A DNA stretch of 14,209 nt from an uncultured Chromatiaceae bacterium. GTDB lineage: Bacteria; Pseudomonadota; Gammaproteobacteria; Enterobacterales; Alteromonadaceae. Location: positions 1 through 14,209 of the forward strand of contig CAMLNG010000038.1 in the NCBI GenBank assembly GCA_946481195.1, written 5' to 3'. Below are positions 7,989 to 14,209 of this stretch, one piece after another. A program made the position numbers and the translations under genes. Numbering within the stretch: the stretch's first letter is position 1; each line of letters opens with the position of its first letter. The notes under the pieces are model-generated. The model made no database searches. It was given only the letters and a program-made list of their open reading frames with translations, and was not told where the DNA came from.

Positions 7989-9545
7989 GTGGGAAATCTT
8001 GAGCAATTAGAGCACTTTGTGAACATCGGTTTGGCTTTAGCCAGACAAACAGATCGTACCGTGTTACTTGAACAAATCCTGCAAAGTGCACAGCATATTA
8101 GTCAGGCTGATGGCGGGACTATTTACCGGCTGACCCCTGACCATCAGCTTGAATTTGCCACTTTGTTTAACCGCAGTCTTGGTATCCATCAAGGCGGAAC
8201 TTCGGGGCAGCACCCGATACAAGCAGCCATTCCTTTATACAAAGACGGTCAACCCAACAACAGCGCTGTGGTTGCCATTGCCGCGCTGCAAAAACAGCCG
8301 ATTGTTATCGACGACGTCTACGTCAGCCCGCTGGTGAATCAAGAGCGCGCCCGTCAGTTTGACCAGCAGCTGGGGTATCGTACGCAGTCGATGCTGACTG
8401 TACCGCTGCTGGATCATCAGGGCGATGTGACAGGGGTTCTGCAATTAGTGAATTGTCTGGACAGCGCCGGCAAGGTTCAGCCATTTTCAGCCCAGACCCA
8501 GCGTCTGGTTATTGCGTTATCGTCGATGGCGGCTATGGTGTTGACCAATAAGCAACTGGTGCAGGATTTGGAGGAATTGTTCGGTGCTTTGAGTCGGTTG
8601 CTGGCCAAAGCAATTGACGAAAAGTCACCTTATACCGGCGGTCATTGCAAAAGAGTGCCAGCCATCACCATGCTGCTGGCGCAGGCCTGCAGCGAGACCA
8701 ATGAGGGGCCGCTGGCAGATTTTTCAATGAATGAAGCGGACGTACACGAACTGTCGGTGGCTGCCTGGTTGCATGATTGCGGCAAAATTGCCACGCCGGA
8801 ATACATTATGGACAAAGCGACCAAGTTGCATGGGTTGCACGACAATATCGCGCTGGTGGAGGCGCGTTTTGAAATAGCCCGGCGCGACATTCTGCTTGAT
8901 CAGAGTCTGGACCAGACCAGCCGTGAGGATTTGCTTGATCAGCTCAGAGTAGACCTGAAGTTTCTGCAAGCCAGCAATATCGGTGGCGAATTTATGTCCT
9001 GGGAGCTGCAAAAACGCGTGCGTGACATTGCGGCCCGCTATCATATTGTCATTGCCGGAGTTGAACAGTCCGTGCTGACACCGGCCGAAGTCAGTAATTT
9101 GTGTGTTGAACGTGGTACCTTAAACCCGGAGGAGCGCCGGGTCATCAATCGTCACATCGACATCACTATCGAAATGCTCGAATCGCTGCCATTCCCGAAA
9201 CATTTGCGCAACGTACCGGAATATGCCGGCGGTCATCATGAAAAAATGGATGGTACCGGCTATCCGCGGGGCCTGAAAAAGGAGCAAATGTCGGTTCAGG
9301 CCAGGATCATGGCTATTGCCGATATTTTTGAAGCTTTAACGGCATCAGACCGGCCCTATAAAAAAGCCAAGACGCTGTCAGAATCGCTGCGCATATTGGG
9401 TTTTATGGCCAAAGAGCATCATATCGATGCAGACTTGTTCCGGATTTTTGTCGAGAAAAAAGTTTATCTGGAGTTTGCCCGGCAGTTTCTGTCAGCCGAG
9501 CAAATTGATGAGGTGGACCACAATAGTTTACCGGGCTTGCACTAA
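7989..9545 (+). CDS. GAF and HD-GYP domain protein, probable cyclic-di-GMP phosphodiesterase
   Basis: Cytoplasmic 518-residue enzyme expected to hydrolyse c-di-GMP. The GTG start has AAGGA 8 bases upstream. Residues about 5-185 form a GAF sensor domain (TVPLLDHQGDVTGVLQLVN), followed by a short helical linker and the HD-GYP domain at about 200-500. Metal and catalytic residues known from HD-GYP structures are visible: Glu211, His219 (SPYTGGH), His262-Asp263 and Lys266 (HDCGK), His389, His416-His417 (HHEKMDGTGYP) and Asp445 (IADIFEAL). The GYP signature is at 424-426. Between the HD motif and the usual L-x-PEE helix lie roughly 95 extra residues (about 277-372), mostly helical in character. 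It is divergent from the cyclase operon and overlaps the end of the convergent crbR by 4 bp. There is no membrane segment or receiver. Confidence 0.92.
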   Translation: MGNLEQLEHFVNIGLALARQTDRTVLLEQILQSAQHISQADGGTIYRLTPDHQLEFATLFNRSLGIHQGGTSGQHPIQAAIPLYKDGQPNNSAVVAIAALQKQPIVIDDVYVSPLVNQERARQFDQQLGYRTQSMLTVPLLDHQGDVTGVLQLVNCLDSAGKVQPFSAQTQRLVIALSSMAAMVLTNKQLVQDLEELFGALSRLLAKAIDEKSPYTGGHCKRVPAITMLLAQACSETNEGPLADFSMNEADVHELSVAAWLHDCGKIATPEYIMDKATKLHGLHDNIALVEARFEIARRDILLDQSLDQTSREDLLDQLRVDLKFLQASNIGGEFMSWELQKRVRDIAARYHIVIAGVEQSVLTPAEVSNLCVERGTLNPEERRVINRHIDITIEMLESLPFPKHLRNVPEYAGGHHEKMDGTGYPRGLKKEQMSVQARIMAIADIFEALTASDRPYKKAKTLSESLRILGFMAKEHHIDADLFRIFVEKKVYLEFARQFLSAEQIDEVDHNSLPGLH

Positions 9546-10219
9546 CCGGGCTGTCGCGCTAAATCCCGGTCAACCGGCGCCTCTAGCTGCAGGCGCTGCG
9601 CCTGGATCACGACCTGAGTGCGGTTTGTGACGCCAAGCTTGCGGAAAATAGCTGTCATATGCGCTTTGACTGTTGCCTCAGAGATATGTAAATCGTAGGC
9701 GATTTGTTTGTTTAGCCAACCTTCAGTCAAATAATACAGCACTTTATATTGCTGCTGGGTCAGCTGTGCAATGCGGGCCGCGAGGTCTAAATCTTCATGT
9801 TGCTGCGGGCTGGCATGTAGCAGATGCTGATACTTTTCTGGTAACCAGATCTCACCACCCAACACCGCATTTAACGCGTTACCAATCTCAACCGGGTGGG
9901 CAGATTTTGGTATATAGGCTGACGCGCCAAAATTCATGACACGGCGGATCACGTCCTGATCGTCACTGGCGGAGATCACCACAATGGGCATAGTCGGGAA
10001 AGTCTTACGTAGCTGGATCAAACCCAGAAAACCACAGTTGCCCGGCATGTGTAAGTCCAGCAACAATAAATCAGCATCAGGATGCTGTTCCAATGCCTGT
10101 ACGGTAGCGTCGAAGCAATCGGTTTCAACTGTGGCCATCGTGGCAAAAGTGTTGCTGATGGCGCTAATCAGCGCGTTGCGAAACAGTGGATGATCGTCTG
10201 CGACTATAAGTTTTGCCAT
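9542..10219 (-). CDS. crbR: CrbR/ErdR-type LuxR-family response regulator
   Basis: DNA-binding response regulator of 225 residues, the expected output of CrbS and activator of acs. The receiver domain (about 2-120) has Asp8 and Asp9, phospho-acceptor Asp55 (LLLLDLHMPG), Ser83 and Lys105. The LuxR/NarL-type helix-turn-helix (about 150-210) has LTQQQYKVL, then NKQIAYDLHISEATVKAHM. The ATG is preceded by GGAGA with 7-base spacing. It lies downstream of acs in the same direction with a 113-bp gap, so it may be partly co-transcribed with acs, which would give positive feedback. I see no convincing promoter of its own in the gap. The specific CrbR name comes from the adjacent acs and the CrbS homologue in the window, plus overall recognition of the HTH. 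The generic family assignment is near certain. Confidence 0.9.
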   Translation of the reverse strand: MAKLIVADDHPLFRNALISAISNTFATMATVETDCFDATVQALEQHPDADLLLLDLHMPGNCGFLGLIQLRKTFPTMPIVVISASDDQDVIRRVMNFGASAYIPKSAHPVEIGNALNAVLGGEIWLPEKYQHLLHASPQQHEDLDLAARIAQLTQQQYKVLYYLTEGWLNKQIAYDLHISEATVKAHMTAIFRKLGVTNRTQVVIQAQRLQLEAPVDRDLARQPG

Positions 10220-10292
10220 TGCTGATCTCCGGGTAAAAATTTATCAACACAGCACAGCTTAATCATCCGGATTGAATCTGTCCATGGAAGAG

Positions 10293-10323
10293 AGACCATA
10301 AGCCATTGATAGACTTATGGTCT
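10293..10323. terminator. Hairpin between acs and crbR
   Basis: A perfect 10-bp inverted repeat, AGACCATAAG and CTTATGGTCT, encloses an 11-base loop about 10 bp after the acs stop. It would form in the acs transcript and could end it, slow it or protect its 3' end. On the acs strand no T-run follows (the next bases are CTCTTCC), so full intrinsic termination is doubtful and read-through into crbR is possible. Confidence 0.45.
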
Positions 10324-10332
10324 TTGATCAGC

Positions 10333-12282
10333 TTACTTATTCAGCCGGTTGTTGATCAGATGCTCAACCACAGATGGATCGGCCAGTGTCGAGATATCGC
10401 CTAAAGAATCGTGTTCATTTGCCGCGATTTTACGCAGGATCCGCCGCATGATTTTGCCAGAGCGTGTTTTTGGTAAACCCGGCGCCCATTGGATCAAGTC
10501 CGGCGAAGCGATAGGCGAAATCTCACGACGTACCCAATCACGCACAGCTTTGGTCAGTTCATCGCTCGGTTCTACGCCAACGCGCGGTGCGATAAACACA
10601 TAAATACCCTGGCCTTTGAGGTCATGCGGGTAACCAACTACTGCAGCTTCGGCGATGGCTTCATGTGCGACTAGGCAACTTTCGATTTCGGCTGTGCCTA
10701 AACGATGGCCAGACACATTTAATACGTCATCGACACGGCCGGTCAGCCAATAGTAGCCATCCTCATCGCGCTTGGCGCCATCACCGGTAAAGTACATGCC
10801 TTTGTAAGTAGAGAAGTAGGTCTGTTCAAACCGCTCGTGGTCGCCGTATACGGAACGCATCTGTCCCGGCCAACTGTCCAGCAGCACCAGGTTGCCTTCA
10901 CAGATACCTTCCAGTAAGTTGCCTTCGTTGTCGACGATAGCAGGCTGGACGCCAAAAAATGGCCGGGTGGCAGATCCTGGTTTCAGTGCCGTAGCACCAG
11001 GTAATGGTGTGATCAGAATGCCGCCGGTTTCGGTTTGCCACCAGGTATCAACCACAGGGCAGCGGCCTTTACCAACATTCTCATGGTACCAGTGCCAGGC
11101 TTCCGGATTGATTGGCTCGCCTACGCTGCCAAGGACCTTCAACGACGTTAAAGTGCTGCCTTCAACCGGTGCAGTACCGTGGGCCATCAGCGCCCGAATA
11201 GCTGTTGGTGCGGTGTACAGAATGTTGACCTGATATTTATCAACAATTTGCGCTATACGCTTGACGCTTGGATAAGTCGGAACCCCTTCAAACATCACGC
11301 TGGTCGCACCGTTTGCCAGTGGGCCATACACTATATATGTGTGGCCAGTCACCCAGCCGACATCGGCGGCGCACCAATAAACATCGCCAGGGTGATAATC
11401 AAACACATATTGATGGGTCATCGAAGCCCACACCATATAACCGCCGGTGGTGTGTAATACACCTTTTGGTTTTCCGGTGGAGCCTGAGGTGTAGAGGATA
11501 AACAGAGGGTCTTCCGCATTCATTGCTTCCGGCTCGCAGTGTTTTGGCTGGGCGGCCAGTAATTCGTGGTACCAGACATCACGGCCCGGATGTTCGTCAA
11601 TATTCTGGCCGACGTGCTTGACGACAATGACATGTTTGACCGGATTGGCTTTACCCAAATGCGCCAATGCCTGGTCGGTGTTGTCTTTCAGTGCGGTCAG
11701 CCGTGCGCCACGCAGTGCCTGGTCAGCGGTGATGACCAATTTAGAATCACAATCAACAATCCGGCTACCCAGAGCATCCGGCGAGAAACCGGCGAATACA
11801 ACAGAGTGAATAGCACCGATACGTGCACAGGCTAACAAGGCTACTGCGGCTTGTGGGATCATCGGCAGATAAACTGTGACCCGGTCGCCTTTGCCAACAC
11901 CCAACGCCCGCATGCCGTTCGCCAGCTGACATACTTCGTCATACAGTTCCTGGTACGTCACTGCTTTTTGCACACCAGGCTCATCACCTTCCCAATAATA
12001 GGCAACTTGATTAGCTTTCTCGGGGAGGTGGCGATCCAGGCAGTTGTAACTGGCGTTCAGCGTACCGTCACTGAACCAGTTCACGTGTACATCACCAAGC
12101 GCAAAGCTGGTGTCTTTGACCTGTGTGAAAGGTTTAAACCAATCAATACGTTTGCCATGTTCAGCCCAAAATGCTGTCGGGTTGTCCAGTGAGGCCCGAT
12201 ACATTTGCAGATAAGTGTCGTTGTCGGCCCAGGTGCGTTCCTGAGCCGCTGGCGGCACCGGGTATACAGATTGATGTGTCAT
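10333..12282 (-). CDS. acs: Acetyl-CoA synthetase (AMP-forming)
   Basis: Cytoplasmic enzyme that activates acetate to acetyl-CoA in two steps through acetyl-AMP, used to scavenge low acetate. At 649 residues it matches the family length (enteric Acs is 652). Visible motifs: the AMP-binding loop [11 protein letters not shown] at 264-274; [11 protein letters not shown] at 411-421 with Trp414, the residue known to restrict the pocket to acetate; [19 protein letters not shown] at about 498-516; and the C-terminal SGKIMRR with Lys610, equivalent to the lysine acetylated by Pat-type enzymes. All are intact, so activity should be normal and reversible acetylation is likely if the host has Pat/CobB homologues. 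The ATG has GGGGAAG upstream. It is divergent from the porin gene across a 208-bp region with paired operator-like elements. Confidence 0.98.
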   Translation of the reverse strand: MTHQSVYPVPPAAQERTWADNDTYLQMYRASLDNPTAFWAEHGKRIDWFKPFTQVKDTSFALGDVHVNWFSDGTLNASYNCLDRHLPEKANQVAYYWEGDEPGVQKAVTYQELYDEVCQLANGMRALGVGKGDRVTVYLPMIPQAAVALLACARIGAIHSVVFAGFSPDALGSRIVDCDSKLVITADQALRGARLTALKDNTDQALAHLGKANPVKHVIVVKHVGQNIDEHPGRDVWYHELLAAQPKHCEPEAMNAEDPLFILYTSGSTGKPKGVLHTTGGYMVWASMTHQYVFDYHPGDVYWCAADVGWVTGHTYIVYGPLANGATSVMFEGVPTYPSVKRIAQIVDKYQVNILYTAPTAIRALMAHGTAPVEGSTLTSLKVLGSVGEPINPEAWHWYHENVGKGRCPVVDTWWQTETGGILITPLPGATALKPGSATRPFFGVQPAIVDNEGNLLEGICEGNLVLLDSWPGQMRSVYGDHERFEQTYFSTYKGMYFTGDGAKRDEDGYYWLTGRVDDVLNVSGHRLGTAEIESCLVAHEAIAEAAVVGYPHDLKGQGIYVFIAPRVGVEPSDELTKAVRDWVRREISPIASPDLIQWAPGLPKTRSGKIMRRILRKIAANEHDSLGDISTLADPSVVEHLINNRLNK

Positions 12283-12300
12283 GGTTCGTCTTCCCCGTGT

Positions 12301-12313
12301 GGCGCTTTGCGCC
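12301..12313 (-). other. Hairpin in the acs leader next to the ribosome site
   Basis: GGCGC and GCGCC form a 5-bp GC stem with a three-base loop, ending 18 nt before the acs ATG and just upstream of the GGGGAAG ribosome site. One arm also pairs with AAAGCGCC at 12343-12350 (8-bp inverted repeat), but that arm would be untranscribed if the proposed acs start point near 12327 is right. A regulatory role is speculative. Confidence 0.3.
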
Positions 12314-12333
12314 TGATGTTCTTTGATAATGCA

Positions 12334-12362
12334 GTTCTACCGAAAGCGCCCTTCAGGGCAAA
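12334..12362 (-). promoter_or_regulatory. Predicted activator-dependent acs promoter
   Basis: On the minus strand, -35 TTTGCC (12362-12357) and -10 TAGAAC (12339-12334) are separated by 17 bp. Both are poor matches to sigma-70, as expected for an activated promoter. The -35 overlaps the end of the operator-like element at 12361-12375. The predicted start is near 12327, with a leader of about 45 nt. Confidence 0.45.
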
Positions 12363-12375
12363 TTAGACATTAGTC
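12361..12375 (-). promoter_or_regulatory. Predicted CrbR binding element facing acs
   Basis: Read toward acs this is GACTAATGTCTAATT. It matches the element at 12395-12409 in 14 of 15 bases, in opposite orientation. Within it and one flank lies the inverted repeat TAGAC-N4-GTCTA (12364-12377), a symmetry typical of LuxR/NarL-type dimers. The centre lies about 43 bp upstream of the predicted acs start, a class II activator position. Confidence 0.6.
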
Positions 12376-12394
12376 TACAACAGCCCTTTGTTAC

Positions 12395-12409
12395 GACTAA
12401 TGGCTAATT
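12395..12409 (+). promoter_or_regulatory. Predicted CrbR binding element facing the porin
   Basis: Read toward the porin this is GACTAATGGCTAATT, 14 of 15 identical to the element facing acs, with 19 bp between them. It overlaps a plausible -35 by two bases, exactly as its partner does. The shared layout argues for one regulator acting on both promoters. CrbR is the obvious candidate but is inferred, not shown. Confidence 0.6.
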
Positions 12410-12436
12410 GAGCAATTGGTCGCCGTCTACCAGATT
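12408..12436 (+). promoter_or_regulatory. Predicted activator-dependent porin promoter
   Basis: -35 TTGAGC (12408-12413) and -10 CAGATT (12431-12436) are separated by 17 bp. The -35 has four of six consensus bases; the -10 has three of six but keeps A2 and T6. The operator centre to -10 distance equals that of the acs promoter. Start near 12443, leader about 48 nt, with CGGAG placed 7 bases before the ATG. Confidence 0.4.
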
Positions 12437-12490
12437 TGGCATGGCAATAAAACCACAACAGATCAACAGACAAGGTAGCGGAGTACAACT

Positions 12491-13690
12491 ATGCAACAAA
12501 TTCTGCCCACACAAGGTCACACCAGCCGGCTCACCAACACAGGTAAAGCTGTTGCTATCGCTTTAAGTATGGCGGTTTACAGCCAAAGTGCTGTGGCCGG
12601 TTTTAAAGTAGGCGACACCACTGAGATTAATATTGGTGGTTACGTGAAACTCGATGCCATGCTCACCGATACATCCGACGGCCAGATCGCCACAGGCATT
12701 GGTCGGGACTTCTATGTCCCGAGCCTGACCCCTGTCGGTGGTACCGGTGAATCTGCAACCTGGGACATGCATGCCCGCCAGTCGCGATTTTTTATCAGCA
12801 GTGACACGCTGCTGGAAAACGGCAAAAAGGTGACCGGCCGTTTTGAATTCGACATGATGGCAACCACTGGCACCGGTGACCAGCGCGTCAGTAATGGCTA
12901 TGCCCCGGAGATCCGCCATGCCTTTATCAGCTACGACGGTTGGTTATTCGGACAGACCTGGACCACCTTTATGGACACGAACGCGCTTCCCGACAGTCTG
13001 GACTTTGTTGGCACCACAGACGGTACCGTGTTTGTGCGGCAGGCGCAGGTGCGTTACACCATGGGAGGCTGGCAGTTCGCAGTAGAAAACCCGGAAACGA
13101 CTGTCACACCAAATGGCGGTGGCACTCGCATAGTAACGGACGACAATTCGATGCCGGATCTGGTTGTGCGTTACAATCACACGGCTGAGTGGGGTGGCTT
13201 GACGGTGTCAGCATTAAGCCGCCAGTTGTCGATGCAACAAGGGCTGGTTGACGATTCAGTACAGGGCTATGGCCTGTCGTTCAGCGGCAAAATTAACGTC
13301 TCGAAAACCGATGATATCCGCTTTGCCGTGACTTACGGCGACGGACTTGGGCGCTACCTGAGCCTGAATACTGGCAACGATGCTGTGCTGACCAAAGCCG
13401 GGGCGTTAGAAGCTATCAGTAGTATTGGTTACACCTTAGCTTATAAGCATTCGTGGAATGACAAGTTGCGCTCCAGCTTTTTCTATTCTGCTCAGCAAAT
13501 CGATAACCCAACAGACCTGACTGGTGTGGCTCAAACTGAAAGCACTGAAAGCTATAGCGCGAACCTGATTTATCAGCTGGCCAGTAAAGTCTCGGTTGGG
13601 GTTGAAGTCCGGCATGCGACTCGGGTGCTTGAATCCGATTTAGATGGTGACCTGAACCGGATCCAGTTCTCCGCTAAATACGATTTCTAG
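12491..13690 (+). CDS. DcaP-like outer-membrane porin
   Basis: Outer-membrane beta-barrel of 399 residues. A signal peptide runs to about residue 36 (AIALSMAVYSQSAVA, cleavage before Gly37). The mature protein shows alternating amphipathic strands, the DcaP-family segment around INIGGYVKLDAM, the conserved RHAFISYDGWLFGQTWTTFMD near 138-158, and a final Phe (FSAKYDF), the BAM recognition signal. DcaP porins pass small acids such as dicarboxylates and related anions. Being divergent from acs with matching operator elements suggests a role in uptake of acetate or other carboxylates during the acetate switch, which is an inference. It could carry another substrate. The ATG has CGGAG with 7-base spacing. 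Confidence 0.88.
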   Translation: MQQILPTQGHTSRLTNTGKAVAIALSMAVYSQSAVAGFKVGDTTEINIGGYVKLDAMLTDTSDGQIATGIGRDFYVPSLTPVGGTGESATWDMHARQSRFFISSDTLLENGKKVTGRFEFDMMATTGTGDQRVSNGYAPEIRHAFISYDGWLFGQTWTTFMDTNALPDSLDFVGTTDGTVFVRQAQVRYTMGGWQFAVENPETTVTPNGGGTRIVTDDNSMPDLVVRYNHTAEWGGLTVSALSRQLSMQQGLVDDSVQGYGLSFSGKINVSKTDDIRFAVTYGDGLGRYLSLNTGNDAVLTKAGALEAISSIGYTLAYKHSWNDKLRSSFFYSAQQIDNPTDLTGVAQTESTESYSANLIYQLASKVSVGVEVRHATRVLESDLDGDLNRIQFSAKYDF

Positions 13691-13733
13691 AAAACTGCCG
13701 GAATTAACAGATCTATATAAAGAGCAACGCCGT

Positions 13734-13763
13734 ACAGACTACTGTGAGTAACAGGAGGTCTGT
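13734..13763 (+). promoter_or_regulatory. Stem-loop around the ribosome site of the DUF6482-like gene
   Basis: ACAGAC (13734-13739) pairs perfectly with GTCTGT (13758-13763), the bases directly before the ATG. The loop holds most of a strong AGGAGG ribosome site (13753-13758) and a smaller TACT-GTG-AGTA hairpin. If it forms in mRNA it would limit ribosome access. The stem is only 6 bp, so the effect may be small. Confidence 0.35.
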
Positions 13764-14051
13764 ATGGCGCATCGGTTAGAACACTTAAACTTTCAGGACG
13801 TGGTGATTGATAAGCTGACGGTTCATTCGTTTGAAATGGGCCTGTACCTGGCTGAGGTCGAATTTGATGGACGTAATGGATACATCGTAGGCGAGAACAA
13901 TAGGCCCCGGCCGTTTTATAGTGTGAGTCAGATTAAGCAGCAACTGGCACCTGCCACTATAAAGGAAGCGTTTTTAGTCCACTCGTCGGCGTATGATGAA
14001 ATGATTGGCCAGGGCGATAAGGCCGATAATCGGTTAATCGTCCCTATCTAA
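13764..14051 (+). CDS. Small DUF6482-like protein of unknown function
   Basis: A 95-residue soluble protein with no signal peptide or membrane segment. The pattern FEMGLYLAEVEFDGRNGYI in the first half, the RPFYSVSQIKQQL segment, and AFLVHSSAYDEMIGQ near residues 69-83 match my memory of the DUF6482 family of gammaproteobacteria. I am fairly but not fully sure of the family number. It has a strong AGGAGG ribosome site 5 bases before the ATG. It follows the porin by 73 bp on the same strand and precedes a terminator, so it is probably the last gene of a porin transcript. A separate weak promoter around TATATAAAG (13714-13722) is possible. No function can be inferred from sequence. Confidence 0.8.
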   Translation: MAHRLEHLNFQDVVIDKLTVHSFEMGLYLAEVEFDGRNGYIVGENNRPRPFYSVSQIKQQLAPATIKEAFLVHSSAYDEMIGQGDKADNRLIVPI

Positions 14052-14096
14052 ATAGGTGTTATATCAGTACCGATGATAAATTCGGATGAAGAATAG

Positions 14097-14143
14097 ACGA
14101 ATCGTTTGAAATATCAGCGAACGATTCGTTTTGCCGTGTTTTT
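14097..14143 (+). terminator. Rho-independent terminator after the DUF6482-like gene
   Basis: A perfect 10-bp inverted repeat, ACGAATCGTT (14097-14106) and AACGATTCGT (14120-14129), has a 13-base loop and is followed by TTT and, after a short gap, a run of five T. It would end the porin/DUF6482 transcript and insulate the strong promoter that follows. Confidence 0.6.
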
Positions 14144-14156
14144 CGGTCTAGAACGC

Positions 14157-14191
14157 TTGCGTAAGTTTCGTGACGGCCTATAATGCGCGCC
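14157..14191 (+). promoter_or_regulatory. Strong promoter with GC-rich discriminator, probably of an rRNA or tRNA operon
   Basis: A perfect -10 TATAAT (14179-14184) is preceded by a partial -35 TTGCGT (14157-14162) with a 16-bp spacer and followed by the GC-rich discriminator GCGCGCC. A consensus -10 plus GC discriminator is the hallmark of stringently controlled stable-RNA promoters. The start region resembles the rrn P1 leader of enterics. The only nearby ATG (14192) meets a stop after four codons, so no protein starts here. The transcribed gene lies beyond the window. Confidence 0.6.
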
Positions 14192-14209
14192 ATGCCGACG
14201 GGGTGAAGC

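Noticed and set aside
12325..12330. GATAAT as a plus-strand -10 for the porin
   Set aside because: Five of six matches, but no -35 at usable spacing, it lies on the acs side of both operators, and it would give a leader of about 155 nt.
12436..12452. TGGCATGGCAATAA as a sigma-54 promoter
   Set aside because: The -24-like TGGCA is present but no TTGC-type -12 occurs at the fixed spacing.
12283..12490. CRP site upstream of acs, as in enteric bacteria
   Set aside because: I looked for the TGTGA-N6-TCACA pattern in the 208-bp region and saw no acceptable match.
14192..14206. ATG just after the strong promoter as a protein start
   Set aside because: The frame reaches TGA after four codons and has no ribosome site; the promoter style points to a stable RNA.
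1..14209. CRISPR arrays, insertion sequences, attachment sites, toxin-antitoxin or defence genes
   Set aside because: No regularly spaced repeats, transposase or integrase motifs, or atypical composition were seen. The region looks like ordinary chromosomal sequence.

Overview
The window reads as chromosomal DNA of a gammaproteobacterium. The gene content and protein style fit the Rheinheimera / Alishewanella / Shewanella neighbourhood, but this is a judgement from protein recognition, not a search. Base use is even throughout, and there are no insertion sequences, integrases, CRISPR arrays or phage genes.

Layout. (1) 1-4599, plus strand: a 5'-truncated CrbS-type sensor (SLC5 transporter-like membrane domain, STAC, PAS, histidine kinase, receiver), then an AI-2E-family (PF01594) membrane protein 34 bp downstream. 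(2) 4635-7898, minus strand: three tightly coupled genes. In transcription order they are a CHASE2 class III adenylate cyclase, a secreted SH3-domain protein and an M48 metallopeptidase that is probably a lipoprotein. (3) 7989-9545, plus strand: a GAF plus HD-GYP cyclic-di-GMP phosphodiesterase, divergent from the cyclase. The two appear to share a nearly palindromic -10 element. (4) 9542-12282, minus strand: acs (acetyl-CoA synthetase), then the CrbR-type LuxR-family response regulator. (5) 12491-14051, plus strand: a DcaP-like outer-membrane porin, divergent from acs, and a small DUF6482-like protein. (6) 14097-14209: a terminator, then a consensus promoter with a GC-rich discriminator, of the kind that drives rRNA or tRNA operons. 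The transcribed gene lies beyond the window.

How it works together. CrbS, CrbR and Acs form the known 'acetate switch': the sensor and regulator turn on acetyl-CoA synthetase for acetate scavenging. The acs/porin intergenic region holds two near-identical 15-bp elements (14 of 15 bases), each pointing at its own gene. Each overlaps a plausible -35 with the same spacing to a plausible -10. This predicts that CrbR drives acs and the porin together.

Between sensor and regulator sits an unrelated-looking signalling block: cyclase, SH3 protein, M48 peptidase and divergent HD-GYP enzyme. It pairs a periplasm-facing cAMP sensor and envelope proteins with a c-di-GMP phosphodiesterase, and it is the best candidate here for an under-described system.
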